Positions 8,521 to 15,489 of a stretch of DNA of 34,074 nucleotides are shown in pieces (positions within the stretch are counted from its first letter, which is position 1; every line of letters begins with the position of its first letter). The notes under the pieces are model-generated. The model saw only the letters and a list, made by a program, of their open reading frames with translations, made no database searches and had not been told where the DNA came from. Position numbers and translations under genes: made by a program. Source of the DNA: Candidatus Woesearchaeota archaeon (lineage in GTDB: Archaea > Nanobdellota > Nanobdellia > Woesearchaeales > SKGA01). The stretch covers positions 1 to 34,074 of the forward strand of contig JAIPJP010000009.1 of assembly GCA_021734105.1 (NCBI GenBank), read 5' to 3'.

Positions 8521-9992
8521 TATTCTGTTTCCTCAGAAGTTCTCATGACTTGTTCACTAAGACCGGTAAAGAGTAAAATATTATCTGTGTCTAGATTATC
8601 GTCTGATTTTAATTCTATAGTAAAATCTAGCGTATTAAGCAAAGAATATGTTAGTTTATACTCTTGATTTATATTGCTACAGAGTTGTTGTGGTGTTTGC
8701 GATAGCAGTTGGAATACAGGCAGTTCATCCTCTTGATTTGTTGTGACATTAACTACATAAAAATGAGTTGTATTAAGCACGTTCGATTGTTTAAATCGCA
8801 AAGGGAGATAGACTTTGAATGATTCTCCATGCATAATTTCAATAGGTTCTTGATTATTACACGTATTTGTAAACAATATTTGTGGCGTTATTGTCCAAAT
8901 GTCGTTTTTTTCTTGAGTAAATTCAAGTAAAGGAATTAATGCTTTATCTTGTAAACTAACTGGATTATTAATGAATGCTGACGAGGTAAGTGGAAATGGT
9001 GATATCCTTTTAATGGATAAATTGCAGGATTTTGCTTCTTGATCTGAAACCGAAGTAGAGATGCAATCATCAGATAACGTTGAAAAAACGCTATGTTGTT
9101 GTTGTTCCACTAAACCTGTTAAGGAAAACGCTATAGAAAATAAATTCTTATCTAAATCTAATGATAAAGAAGGTTGATTAGTAAAACAAACCTCGTGTAG
9201 ACACACACCATAAATTCCTTCTGTAGAACTTTTTTCCATACGAAGAATAGTTTGTACAGGCTTCATTTCTTTATCTTTTTTTGTAATAGTTGCAACACCA
9301 CCTATAACAACGCCGCCTTTCCATTCATAGTTTGTTGTTAAGTCTTCAACATAACTTTTGGCTTGTTTTGCAACACTATATGAACGACTAACCTTACCTT
9401 GTAAAGTTGTTTGACCAAGAAGTAAAATATCTAAAGGTATAGGATAATAATAAATATCATTTGTATCAAACTCTTTTGTTTTTTCCAAAATAGAGGTGTA
9501 GAATTCATTGTTTCCTCGGGAATTTCCAAAAAAAGCTTCTTCATTTGCAAATGTTTGGCAGGTGAGATATGGTGTGGGACAAGCATATGGCTCGTTAAGT
9601 AAAAGAGTGAAGGATAATTTGTCTTTGACTTGATTCCAATAAGGACCCGCACCGCAATGACAAACGCAGGCTTGATTTATGCAGGCTTCATCTGTTGGTC
9701 GCTGAAAAATAAATGTGTTGTCCGAGTTTTTTGACTGTAAACGTATGGGTGCTACACCTGCTGAAAAAAACAAGAATAAATCTTTTTCATGAATAGAAAA
9801 TCCTTGATATAAACCTTCACCCGGGTCTACATTTTCTAGATAATGGGATTGTTCTATAATTTGAGCAACGAGTTGTGAACCTGAAGAATCGCTATTGCTT
9901 AAAAATATATAATCAAAATGTGCGCAGCCTTTAAAGAAAAGCATAAGTATAATCCCTGTTAAAATAAGACTAACTAAAGTTACAAGACTCAT
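8520..9992 (-). CDS. Unrecognised membrane-anchored ectodomain protein
   Basis: This 490-residue protein starts MSLVTLVSLILTGIILMLFF, a single membrane segment with little basic sequence in front, followed by KGC and a large mostly beta-rich ectodomain. A CVCHCG cluster occurs near residue 110, with other cysteines scattered. The frame is open for a further 74 codons, but that extension overlaps the upstream gene and is Lys-rich. A GGAG ribosome binding site at 10001-10004 sits 8 bases before this ATG, and the start comes 17 bases after the upstream stop, so I place it here. The stop shares a base with the next start (TAATG). No family recognised. It is probably an extracellular subunit or adhesin-like component of the operon. 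Confidence 0.75.
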   Translation of the reverse strand: MSLVTLVSLILTGIILMLFFKGCAHFDYIFLSNSDSSGSQLVAQIIEQSHYLENVDPGEGLYQGFSIHEKDLFLFFSAGVAPIRLQSKNSDNTFIFQRPTDEACINQACVCHCGAGPYWNQVKDKLSFTLLLNEPYACPTPYLTCQTFANEEAFFGNSRGNNEFYTSILEKTKEFDTNDIYYYPIPLDILLLGQTTLQGKVSRSYSVAKQAKSYVEDLTTNYEWKGGVVIGGVATITKKDKEMKPVQTILRMEKSSTEGIYGVCLHEVCFTNQPSLSLDLDKNLFSIAFSLTGLVEQQQHSVFSTLSDDCISTSVSDQEAKSCNLSIKRISPFPLTSSAFINNPVSLQDKALIPLLEFTQEKNDIWTITPQILFTNTCNNQEPIEIMHGESFKVYLPLRFKQSNVLNTTHFYVVNVTTNQEDELPVFQLLSQTPQQLCSNINQEYKLTYSLLNTLDFTIELKSDDNLDTDNILLFTGLSEQVMRTSEETE

Positions 9993-10000
9993 CCGTGTTT

Positions 10001-10004
10001 CTCC
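10001..10004 (-). promoter_or_regulatory. Ribosome binding site fixing the start at 9992
   Basis: GGAG, 8 bases upstream of the ATG, lies just after the stop of the preceding gene and inside the discarded 74-codon N-terminal extension. Confidence 0.6.
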
Positions 10005-10011
10005 ACGGGAC

Positions 10012-10710
10012 TTATGATTGTCTTTCTTGTTTATCTGCATTTTTAGCTTCTTCTTTTTCTGCTGCACAAGCATTTTCTCGAAGTTGTTTGCACGAGTCAG
10101 CATCATTGGGTATGAGACATGCTGTTTCATACGTGTATTTGCTTTCTTTAACAAAGAAATCTTCTTTAAAATCTTCAATAGTGCAATCAATTGTTTTTGA
10201 AAAACAAATATCATTTAAGTCCGGGCTTTGAGTTTTCGGTTCAAGTCCTGCTTGTTTAAAAACTAATTTAGGCTTATTGTCTTGTATACAGTCATCTCCT
10301 TGTGCGTTGCATGCTTCTAATTCATAAACATATTTTGCTAGTCGCTGTACGTCTTCAAAGCTAATACGCGAAGGTAGTGAGCCATCAATTAATTTAAACA
10401 ACTCTTGTGCTTTGTGTTTTTCTGTATTAGTAACAAAAGGCACATCTATAAGATAGAATTGGTTTGCAGGAGTATCCTCATTACATATACAAGTCCCGAG
10501 TTGTTGTTCTATACCATCTCGTTGACCATCACCATCTGTATCTACGTTTAAACAAAAATGGCTTTCAATACTTGAAAATCCTTGGCCAACCATATTTGGG
10601 ATAGCTACTGCTAAAAGCACCATAACAATAACAGCCGCGCCAATTTTGGGCCATAAAGAGGTTGCTCCCCCATCGCCTTTTTTATTTTTCATCATGGTAT
10701 TAATCATCAT
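10012..10710 (-). CDS. Pseudopilin-like membrane protein with EF-hand-type calcium loop
   Basis: This 232-residue protein has the N-terminus MMINTMMKNKKGDGG followed, after a short spacer, by a helix at about 22-40. Residues 57-68 read DTDGDGQRDGIE, a textbook 12-residue EF-hand/thrombospondin-3 style loop with Asp at positions 1, 3, 5 and 9 and Glu at 12. CIC and further cysteines follow, and the C-terminus is Lys/Glu/Ala-rich. Extracellular calcium binding is the likely property; no enzyme domain is seen. AGGTGATAT directly precedes the ATG, and the start at 10707 is an equally good alternative. The start region resembles that of the gene at 6692. The gene lies 21 bases after the stop of the 315-residue gene. 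Confidence 0.75.
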   Translation of the reverse strand: MMINTMMKNKKGDGGATSLWPKIGAAVIVMVLLAVAIPNMVGQGFSSIESHFCLNVDTDGDGQRDGIEQQLGTCICNEDTPANQFYLIDVPFVTNTEKHKAQELFKLIDGSLPSRISFEDVQRLAKYVYELEACNAQGDDCIQDNKPKLVFKQAGLEPKTQSPDLNDICFSKTIDCTIEDFKEDFFVKESKYTYETACLIPNDADSCKQLRENACAAEKEEAKNADKQERQS

Positions 10711-10731
10711 ATATCACCTGTACGCTCCTCT

Positions 10732-11679
10732 TTAAATTTTTTCAACTAGTCCCTGAGTTAGTAGTTCTGATACTACATCATCAGAAATTAACCTATTACC
10801 GCCTTTTAATTGTAATGTATCGCTTATGTTTTCTAAAGATAAACCGCCACTAGACCCTCCCGACTTTTGCGCTCGCACCATAACACAAACATAATTATCA
10901 TACACCCACACTAAAAGTCCTTCAGTATAAATTGAATCATCAGGAACTGCGAGTTTACGAGTAATATCTTTTTGTTGAGGCTTTGCAGAATTACTATACT
11001 GGCTAGTAAAATGAAGAGATTCATCATCTTTTTTATCTTCATCTAACAATTGGCGAAAAGAAACATAAGATACCTCGTAGTTTTTTGCTACAGTTGAAAT
11101 AGTAATGTCATCGTTCGGATAATCGGGATACTCTGCTGCAATGTCTGAAATATCATGTAGTAGTGGTGCGTGAACTGCTGCTGGAAGATAACAGAGTTTT
11201 CTAAATTTAAGATATGATGTTGTATCGTAGTCAGTAAGCAGTGATTTTGTTAGGATATCGCCATTTTTGTTTGTCAGATAAGAAACAACTCCTCGAGGAG
11301 CTGATTGAAATTGTAAACCTATTTCTGTTCCTTGTGAAGTAAAAAATTCATTAGCATCGCTAATAGACGTTAGTAAAACAAGCTGGCCGTTGGGATACTT
11401 GGTAGTATTAGAATATTTTTTAGTCGCAGCAAAAAAATCAAATTGTATATCTAATGTTCCTTGCACTTGTTGTGTCGAAAGCATATTTTTTATTGAGGAG
11501 GCTAGCGCTTCTTCCCCTTCAGCGTCGCTTTCAAAAAATTTATCTGGATTAAATTCTTCATCTACTTGGTGTCGTGCTTCAGAAAAGAGTTTTCCAAATG
11601 CTGTTGCAACGATGAGTACTACCAGTAATAAAATAAATAATTGTTTAATGGTTGATAATTGTGCTGTTGTTGATTTCAT
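10732..11679 (-). CDS. Unrecognised single-pass membrane protein
   Basis: This 315-residue protein has a membrane helix at about 12-28 (LFILLLVVLIVATAFG) preceded by a short polar N-terminus, and a soluble, mixed alpha/beta ectodomain with only two cysteines (KLCYLP and NYVCVM). A Ser/Gly-rich linker (about 270-278) precedes a C-terminal helical segment. Its ATG overlaps the stop of the 53-residue ORF as ATGA, implying coupled translation and supporting that tiny ORF. No recognisable family. By context it is another subunit of the seven-gene operon. Confidence 0.7.
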   Translation of the reverse strand: MKSTTAQLSTIKQLFILLLVVLIVATAFGKLFSEARHQVDEEFNPDKFFESDAEGEEALASSIKNMLSTQQVQGTLDIQFDFFAATKKYSNTTKYPNGQLVLLTSISDANEFFTSQGTEIGLQFQSAPRGVVSYLTNKNGDILTKSLLTDYDTTSYLKFRKLCYLPAAVHAPLLHDISDIAAEYPDYPNDDITISTVAKNYEVSYVSFRQLLDEDKKDDESLHFTSQYSNSAKPQQKDITRKLAVPDDSIYTEGLLVWVYDNYVCVMVRAQKSGGSSGGLSLENISDTLQLKGGNRLISDDVVSELLTQGLVEKI

Positions 11680-11837
11680 CGAAAACCCAACCCTCTAAAA
11701 CCAATTTTTGTTACTCCTGATGATGCTTCAAAAAGATGTTCTTTGAGTATGAAAAAGAATCCTATAATGAATCCTGCAATAATTACCCACAAGATAATTT
11801 TTTGTAGTTCTTGGGAAAATCCTTTTTTAGTCCACAA
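11676..11837 (-). CDS. Small pseudopilin-like membrane protein, TTG start
   Basis: This 53-residue frame starts at a TTG (11837) and begins M/L-W-T-K-K-G-F-S-Q-E, followed by a strongly hydrophobic helix (about 14-31), then a short polar tail ending GFR. The KKG before the helix matches the N-termini of its neighbours. It overlaps the end of the 249-residue gene by 11 bases and the start of the 315-residue gene as ATGA, filling exactly the gap that would otherwise be about 150 bases of non-coding DNA in a packed operon. A GGTG lies 8 bases before the TTG. No ATG is available. A one-helix linker or minor pilin is plausible. Confidence 0.65.
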   Translation of the reverse strand: MWTKKGFSQELQKIILWVIIAGFIIGFFFILKEHLFEASSGVTKIGFRGLGFR

Positions 11838-12576
11838 ATTCCCTACACCCCATCTTTTGTCCTATAGCATATTGATAGGTGCTAAACATAACTATATTTG
11901 TATCTGCAGATAATTTTGATTTACCAAAAAAGGGCGCATCAGGACTACCTACTGAGATTGCGTAAACTTCTCCTGGTTTAATGATTCCATTAGCGTCTTC
12001 ATCTGGAAATAAGTAAGCTCCTTCTCCTCCTTTTGATTGAACATATTCTGCAAAGGTGTAGCGTAATTCTCCTTGTTTACCGTCTGTTCGAGGAAATGAT
12101 GCATAATATTCTTGTGCAAAATAATTGTCCATTTGTTGGTAAGTTATTCCTGGATAGCTCATACCAAAAAGCGGAGTTGGATTAAACCTGAGTTTGTAAA
12201 TAATCATACATTCGCTTCCTGATTTAAACAAATCAACTAAATCAGTATCCCACATTTCTTCTTTTATTGTTCCTTCGTGTGTTATTTTCCATGCGCGTGC
12301 CATGTTCATCGCTATTTCGTGTTGAATGCCTTCTGGCGAACTTACATCTTTATCAATAAGTGGTTTATTAATAGTTTCGCAGGCTTTTAAAACCATATCT
12401 CCCGTGACCGATTGCACACCTAGTTTTTGCAGGTTAAGTACAGCCCAACATTCCATTCCTTCAGAAGAGTCTTCAACATCTTTGGTGCATGATTGAAATA
12501 AAAGCATTGCTACAATTAAAAAAAGAGATACCATAATAACGGATAAAATAGTTGAATTCACTCCTTTGCTATCCAA
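11827..12576 (-). CDS. Pseudopilin-like membrane protein with EF-hand-type loop, TTG start
   Basis: This 249-residue protein starts at TTG (12576) and begins DSKGVNSTILSV, with a membrane helix at about 9-28 followed by a QSC. Residues 192-203 read DEDANGIIKPGE, matching the EF-hand consensus DxDxNGxIxxxE, so extracellular calcium binding is likely, as in the gene at 10012. Five cysteines lie in the ectodomain. The start overlaps the stop of the 42-residue ORF by 8 bases. The only in-frame alternatives are far downstream in the helix, so TTG is the best choice. No family recognised. It is the second gene of the seven-gene operon. Confidence 0.7.
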   Translation of the reverse strand: MDSKGVNSTILSVIMVSLFLIVAMLLFQSCTKDVEDSSEGMECWAVLNLQKLGVQSVTGDMVLKACETINKPLIDKDVSSPEGIQHEIAMNMARAWKITHEGTIKEEMWDTDLVDLFKSGSECMIIYKLRFNPTPLFGMSYPGITYQQMDNYFAQEYYASFPRTDGKQGELRYTFAEYVQSKGGEGAYLFPDEDANGIIKPGEVYAISVGSPDAPFFGKSKLSADTNIVMFSTYQYAIGQKMGCREFVD

Positions 12577-12697
12577 GTTCTTTCACCGCCGTCATGAATA
12601 TATAAATAACAAATCCAACAAGAAGCGAGACTAAAATAACTATGGCTATTGTTCTCATTCCGTCAGCGTTACCTTGTTTAGACGAGTATAATCGCAT
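12569..12697 (-). CDS. Small single-pass membrane protein, first gene of operon
   Basis: This 42-residue protein begins MRLYSSKQGNADGMRT and continues with a hydrophobic helix (about 17-35), ending VKELG. A GAGG ribosome binding site at 12705-12708 is 7 bases before the ATG, and a TATA box lies at 12732-12740. The 16 bases around the start are identical to those at the start of the 275-residue gene at 7512. The stop overlaps the TTG start of the next gene by 8 bases. All of this supports a real gene despite its size. It looks like a minimal pseudopilin or a linker; function unknown. Confidence 0.7.
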   Translation of the reverse strand: MRLYSSKQGNADGMRTIAIVILVSLLVGFVIYIFMTAVKELG

Positions 12698-12703
12698 AGC
12701 TAT
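12688..12703 (-). repeat. 16-base operon-start repeat, copy 2
   Basis: The minus strand reads ATAGCTATGCGATTAT, identical to 7503-7518, again spanning the start codon of the first gene in an operon. Confidence 0.7.
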
Positions 12704-12731
12704 TCCTCAGAGTAGTATTTGAAGAGTAATT

Positions 12732-12740
12732 CTTTTTAAA
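12732..12740 (-). promoter_or_regulatory. TATA box for the 12697-7609 operon
   Basis: TTTAAAAAG on the minus strand predicts transcription starting near 12710, giving a leader of about 12 bases that just contains the GAGG ribosome binding site of the 42-residue ORF. Confidence 0.55.
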
Positions 12741-12765
12741 TGTGGCGGTTAGAAAAAGTATCGCG

Positions 12766-13941
12766 CTAAGAAGTTACTAGCACGCATTCATTCTTTTTAA
12801 AGAAATTTGTTTTCCATTTACAAGAAAGCTCGGCAGGACAAAGTTGTTCCTCGCAAGCAATTTTATCTGGATAATCCCCGCAAGCAACAACATCATCACA
12901 ATCAAAACAAGTTTTCTTTCCCCACTCACAGTCACCAACAGCACAAGAATCTATAATGCAAGATTCATTTACTCCATAATCGCGACACTCGTTAATAGTA
13001 CAATCAACACAGGTTTCGCTCGTAGTCCAATAACAACCATTACATTCGCTTACCAACGCATTATCTGCATTACAAGTTGTCGTGTTTTTATAAAAGGAAC
13101 ATGGTGTGCACGCTCCCAGCGGATTTGAAATCGTATCAGAAGATATAGCTTCTGTGTCTGCCGCGTTTGGATTTTCTGATTTGAGGAGATAAAATTGTTG
13201 AATATTTTTTTCTGAACTTTTTACTGCATAAGTTAAGAGATAATAAGGTTCATCTCCGGCTAACCCTGCTAGTTTTCCAGTAATTTGTACTCCTGTTCCT
13301 TTCTTACAATTTGTTTTTTCATAGTCAAATCCTGGTTCGGGAGGCAGGAGTGTACCTTGGGCAGTGCTTAGAGGATGATAAGTAGTATTCGATGTAGTTC
13401 GTGATGCTTTTCGAATGGTTAATGAGCAAGTGCCATCTGCAAATTCATTAATACCTACAATATCAATTATTTCTTGCGGTGTGATTTCAGCAGATGAGTA
13501 GTTAGTAGGATAAGACGTTGTTTTAGAGGTTACTCCAAGACTGTTTAAGTCATTATCTTTATGAAGATATAATCCTATGTTACCATCAGGACAGTTAAAA
13601 TTTGTAATATCTTCTAGGAGAACAATTTTTCTATCAGTACCGCTTGTTGTTGCTGCAATTGAGTCTGACCATCGTTGAAATTCCTCTTTTTTACCTGGCT
13701 GCGCTATGCAACAAACTCGCCCCGTTTCATCAGGTTCAATAAAATTATTGCGTATGGAAACATCTTCATCGCAAGATCCTGTTCGTATACCATTTTGTTG
13801 ATTACAAGGATCTGTTTGTAAAGGATTTATAATAAGTGGTATGATAATAAAAATTACAACAAGAAGAACAATAATACCAATAATTATTTTGAAGGGTAAT
13901 TCTGTGCCCATGTCTGCTTTGTTGGAAAATAAAAGTTTCAT
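12766..13941 (-). CDS. Membrane-anchored protein with three C-terminal cysteine repeats
   Basis: This 391-residue protein begins MKLLFSNKADMGTELPFK with a long helix (about 18-40). A mixed ectodomain follows. The C-terminal third (about 277-377) contains three roughly 30-residue modules, each with several cysteines and an aromatic (C-x-W or C-Y-W) near the end: one ending CNGCYW, one with CRDYGVNESC then CAVGDCEW, one with CGDYPDKIAC then LSCKWK. Related modules occur in the 1339-residue protein encoded at 19941-23960. Disulfide-stabilised extracellular repeats are inferred. A GTGAGG lies just before the ATG. It is separated from the upstream gene by T-tracts and from the next by about 70 bases, so it may be transcribed alone. 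Function unknown. Confidence 0.75.
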   Translation of the reverse strand: MKLLFSNKADMGTELPFKIIIGIIVLLVVIFIIIPLIINPLQTDPCNQQNGIRTGSCDEDVSIRNNFIEPDETGRVCCIAQPGKKEEFQRWSDSIAATTSGTDRKIVLLEDITNFNCPDGNIGLYLHKDNDLNSLGVTSKTTSYPTNYSSAEITPQEIIDIVGINEFADGTCSLTIRKASRTTSNTTYHPLSTAQGTLLPPEPGFDYEKTNCKKGTGVQITGKLAGLAGDEPYYLLTYAVKSSEKNIQQFYLLKSENPNAADTEAISSDTISNPLGACTPCSFYKNTTTCNADNALVSECNGCYWTTSETCVDCTINECRDYGVNESCIIDSCAVGDCEWGKKTCFDCDDVVACGDYPDKIACEEQLCPAELSCKWKTNFFKKNECVLVTS

Positions 13942-13951
13942 ATTGCCTCAC

Positions 13952-13974
13952 AAAAAAGAGTAAAAAAGAAAAAA
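13952..13974 (-). terminator. Oligo-T terminator between the 84- and 391-residue genes
   Basis: Three T6 tracts lie in close succession on the minus strand beginning 11 bases after the stop at 13985. This fits an archaeal intrinsic terminator, although read-through into the next gene is possible because its promoter is not obvious. Confidence 0.4.
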
Positions 13975-13984
13975 TAAGCACAGT

Positions 13985-14242
13985 TTAACTTTGTGTTTTA
14001 AGGGAAATATAACATTTGCCACCTAAATCTTTACATTCTCCATCTCCTGCTGGATAACGCAACGTGTGCGTGGTGTCTGGATTACACATGCCGTTCATTG
14101 CAAAACATCCTGTTGATTTTTCAATATTGTTTCCTGATTTAAACACAAACATTGCCAAAATGACCAGTACTAAAACTGCAATTGCAGCAATAATAATAAC
14201 ATTCATAGAGAGTTCTGAGCCTTTTTTATTCTTAAATACCAT
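13985..14242 (-). CDS. Small pseudopilin-like membrane protein with four-cysteine ectodomain
   Basis: This 85-residue protein begins MVFKNKKGSELSMN and continues with a helix of about 20 residues, very like an archaeal class III prepilin. A compact ectodomain follows with four cysteines (GCFAM, GMCNP, GECKD, GKCYI), perhaps two disulfides. The frame is open for ten more codons upstream, but GAGGT at 14251-14255 sits 8 bases before this ATG, so I take 14242 as the start. A TATA box lies at 14290-14298. Monocistronic by context. A minor pilin or small surface subunit is inferred. Confidence 0.7.
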   Translation of the reverse strand: MVFKNKKGSELSMNVIIIAAIAVLVLVILAMFVFKSGNNIEKSTGCFAMNGMCNPDTTHTLRYPAGDGECKDLGGKCYISLKTQS

Positions 14243-14289
14243 ACGTATCAACCTCACGAGTCTTTTCAACAAGTTTTCTATAAAAATCT

Positions 14290-14298
14290 TTATTTAAA
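14290..14298 (-). promoter_or_regulatory. TATA box for the small pilin-like gene at 14242
   Basis: TTTAAATAA on the minus strand predicts transcription near 14269 and a leader of about 27 bases holding the GAGGT ribosome binding site. Confidence 0.5.
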
Positions 14299-14303
14299 TG
14301 TTT

Positions 14304-14447
14304 CTATGAGTCTGAGAAGACGTGAAGTTGCGCGTAAGGCAAAATAAAGAGCTTGAAGCAATAAACTGCTAGCGCCACTAACACCCAAAAAAACAATAGC
14401 TGGGCTGTTACTATGTCCAAACCTCTACTAGACCATCTTTTGTTAAT
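14304..14447 (-). CDS. Possible tiny membrane ORF with non-ATG start
   Basis: An open frame ending at TAG (14304-14306) encodes a basic INKRWSSRG segment, then a hydrophobic helix (LLFFWVLVALAVYCFKLFIL) and a short tail. The layout imitates the 53-residue ORF at 11676: a basic R/K-G motif, then one helix, directly after a pilin-like gene. There is no ATG. Candidates are an ATT at 14447, overlapping the previous stop and 7 bases after AGGA, or a TTG at 14420 that would discard the basic segment. Without a convincing start it could be a chance open frame, but the helix and position argue for a gene. Confidence 0.4.
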   Translation of the reverse strand: MNKRWSSRGLDIVTAQLLFFWVLVALAVYCFKLFILPYAQLHVFSDS

Positions 14448-14937
14448 TACAAATTCCTAATTCTAATCGTACAGCTCCAGTCCATGGATAAAGAGGTATA
14501 GAATAAGGGCTTATGGGGCTTCTTCCGACCGTTTCTGCTGTGCAAAGGCCTTGCCCTGCAGTAATATCCTTTGCAGATGTTGAGGGGAAGTCAATTCGAA
14601 AATCATAGATATACCCCCATTCGTCAAGTGTTTGGTTCGTAATATTATATAGGGTGTCATTAATCGCAGCACAAGAGTTCATACCATGACATCGTATGGT
14701 TCTTGTTGTTGCGCAATCGTAAATGAGACTATCTATTGTTGTTCCGCACAAAGAGGTGTCGATAAATGCTTTAATAAAACTTGCTTGGAGTGCGTTGTTG
14801 GTGTATTGTGTGAATAATCGTTTTTTTGATGAATCAGCAGCGTTTATACTTGAGGAAAGGTAAAAAAGTAAGACTATGGAGATGATAATAACTATAATAA
14901 CTAGACCTATTATTTCTGATTGTGCTTTTTGTTTCAT
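14443..14937 (-). CDS. Type IV pilin-like protein (K-A-Q-S-E class III signal)
   Basis: This 164-residue protein begins MKQKAQSEIIGLVIIVIIIS, a near-ideal archaeal prepilin N-terminus: basic residues, Ala-Gln cleavage site, Glu at mature position 3, then a hydrophobic helix to about 28. The ectodomain has six cysteines and an N-glycosylation-type NDT/NIT/NQT run. Processing by a prepilin peptidase (not encoded here) would be expected. The ATG overlaps the upstream stop as ATGA. It is the last confident gene of the operon starting at 23960. The pilin-like class is well supported; its role in a filament is inferred. Confidence 0.8.
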   Translation of the reverse strand: MKQKAQSEIIGLVIIVIIISIVLLFYLSSSINAADSSKKRLFTQYTNNALQASFIKAFIDTSLCGTTIDSLIYDCATTRTIRCHGMNSCAAINDTLYNITNQTLDEWGYIYDFRIDFPSTSAKDITAGQGLCTAETVGRSPISPYSIPLYPWTGAVRLELGICN

Positions 14938-15485
14938 CGTCTATCATACGCTGTTATAAATAACACGCCAAACGCTGTGTCTTTGGTAATGCCATGTTGT
15001 AAGGAGAGAGGAGTGATTACTTGGCGAACATTTGCAATGGATTCGTTTAATGAGTTATTATATAATACCCACTTTCGTTTTCCTGGATATATTTCTTGCA
15101 CATAAATAGTAATGGTTCCTAATTGTGTTGCATAATATTCTTCTGTTAATATTGCTTCGCTCTTAAGCATTGTTTCAAAGGCATCAAGTTTTGTTGTGTC
15201 AAAGCAAGAGTTTTCAGTTATTTCTAGCTCTGCGCATGCAAGTTCGGGTAAAGTTCCTATAAATTGCGCGAGCGCTATGGAATCTAAGTCATCAAATTTT
15301 GATCGTTGCTCATTAAAGTCTTCTTCTTGTACGTTTGAGTAAAACACCAGTCCAAAAATAATAATAAAAAGTATAATGATAATGGCAAAAATTGATTCTC
15401 CCATTTGTATTTGTGCGCGTTCGGTTTGTTTTGGTGCGCAGCGTTGATGCGAGGAATTATTTTTTATTGTGTTCTTTGATTTCAT
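14934..15485 (-). CDS. Minor pilin-like membrane protein
   Basis: This 183-residue protein has a 28-residue polar, basic N-terminus containing ERAQIQMGES, then a helix (about 33-50, IFAIIIILFIIIFGLVF). The R-A-Q site followed by a Glu resembles a class III signal with an unusually long leader. The ectodomain includes LACAELEIT, CFD and a YPGKRKWVLYNN strand region. It starts 4 bases after the previous stop and overlaps the next gene as ATGA. No ribosome binding site is obvious, consistent with coupled translation. It belongs to the same four-gene pseudopilin block as its neighbours. Function inferred only. Confidence 0.75.
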   Translation of the reverse strand: MKSKNTIKNNSSHQRCAPKQTERAQIQMGESIFAIIIILFIIIFGLVFYSNVQEEDFNEQRSKFDDLDSIALAQFIGTLPELACAELEITENSCFDTTKLDAFETMLKSEAILTEEYYATQLGTITIYVQEIYPGKRKWVLYNNSLNESIANVRQVITPLSLQHGITKDTAFGVLFITAYDRR

Positions 15486-15489
15486 CGTG

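Noticed and set aside
9993-10214. 74-codon N-terminal extension of the 490-residue protein
   Set aside because: It overlaps the upstream gene out of frame, is Lys-rich, and would bury a GGAG ribosome binding site placed 8 bases before the chosen ATG and just after the upstream stop.
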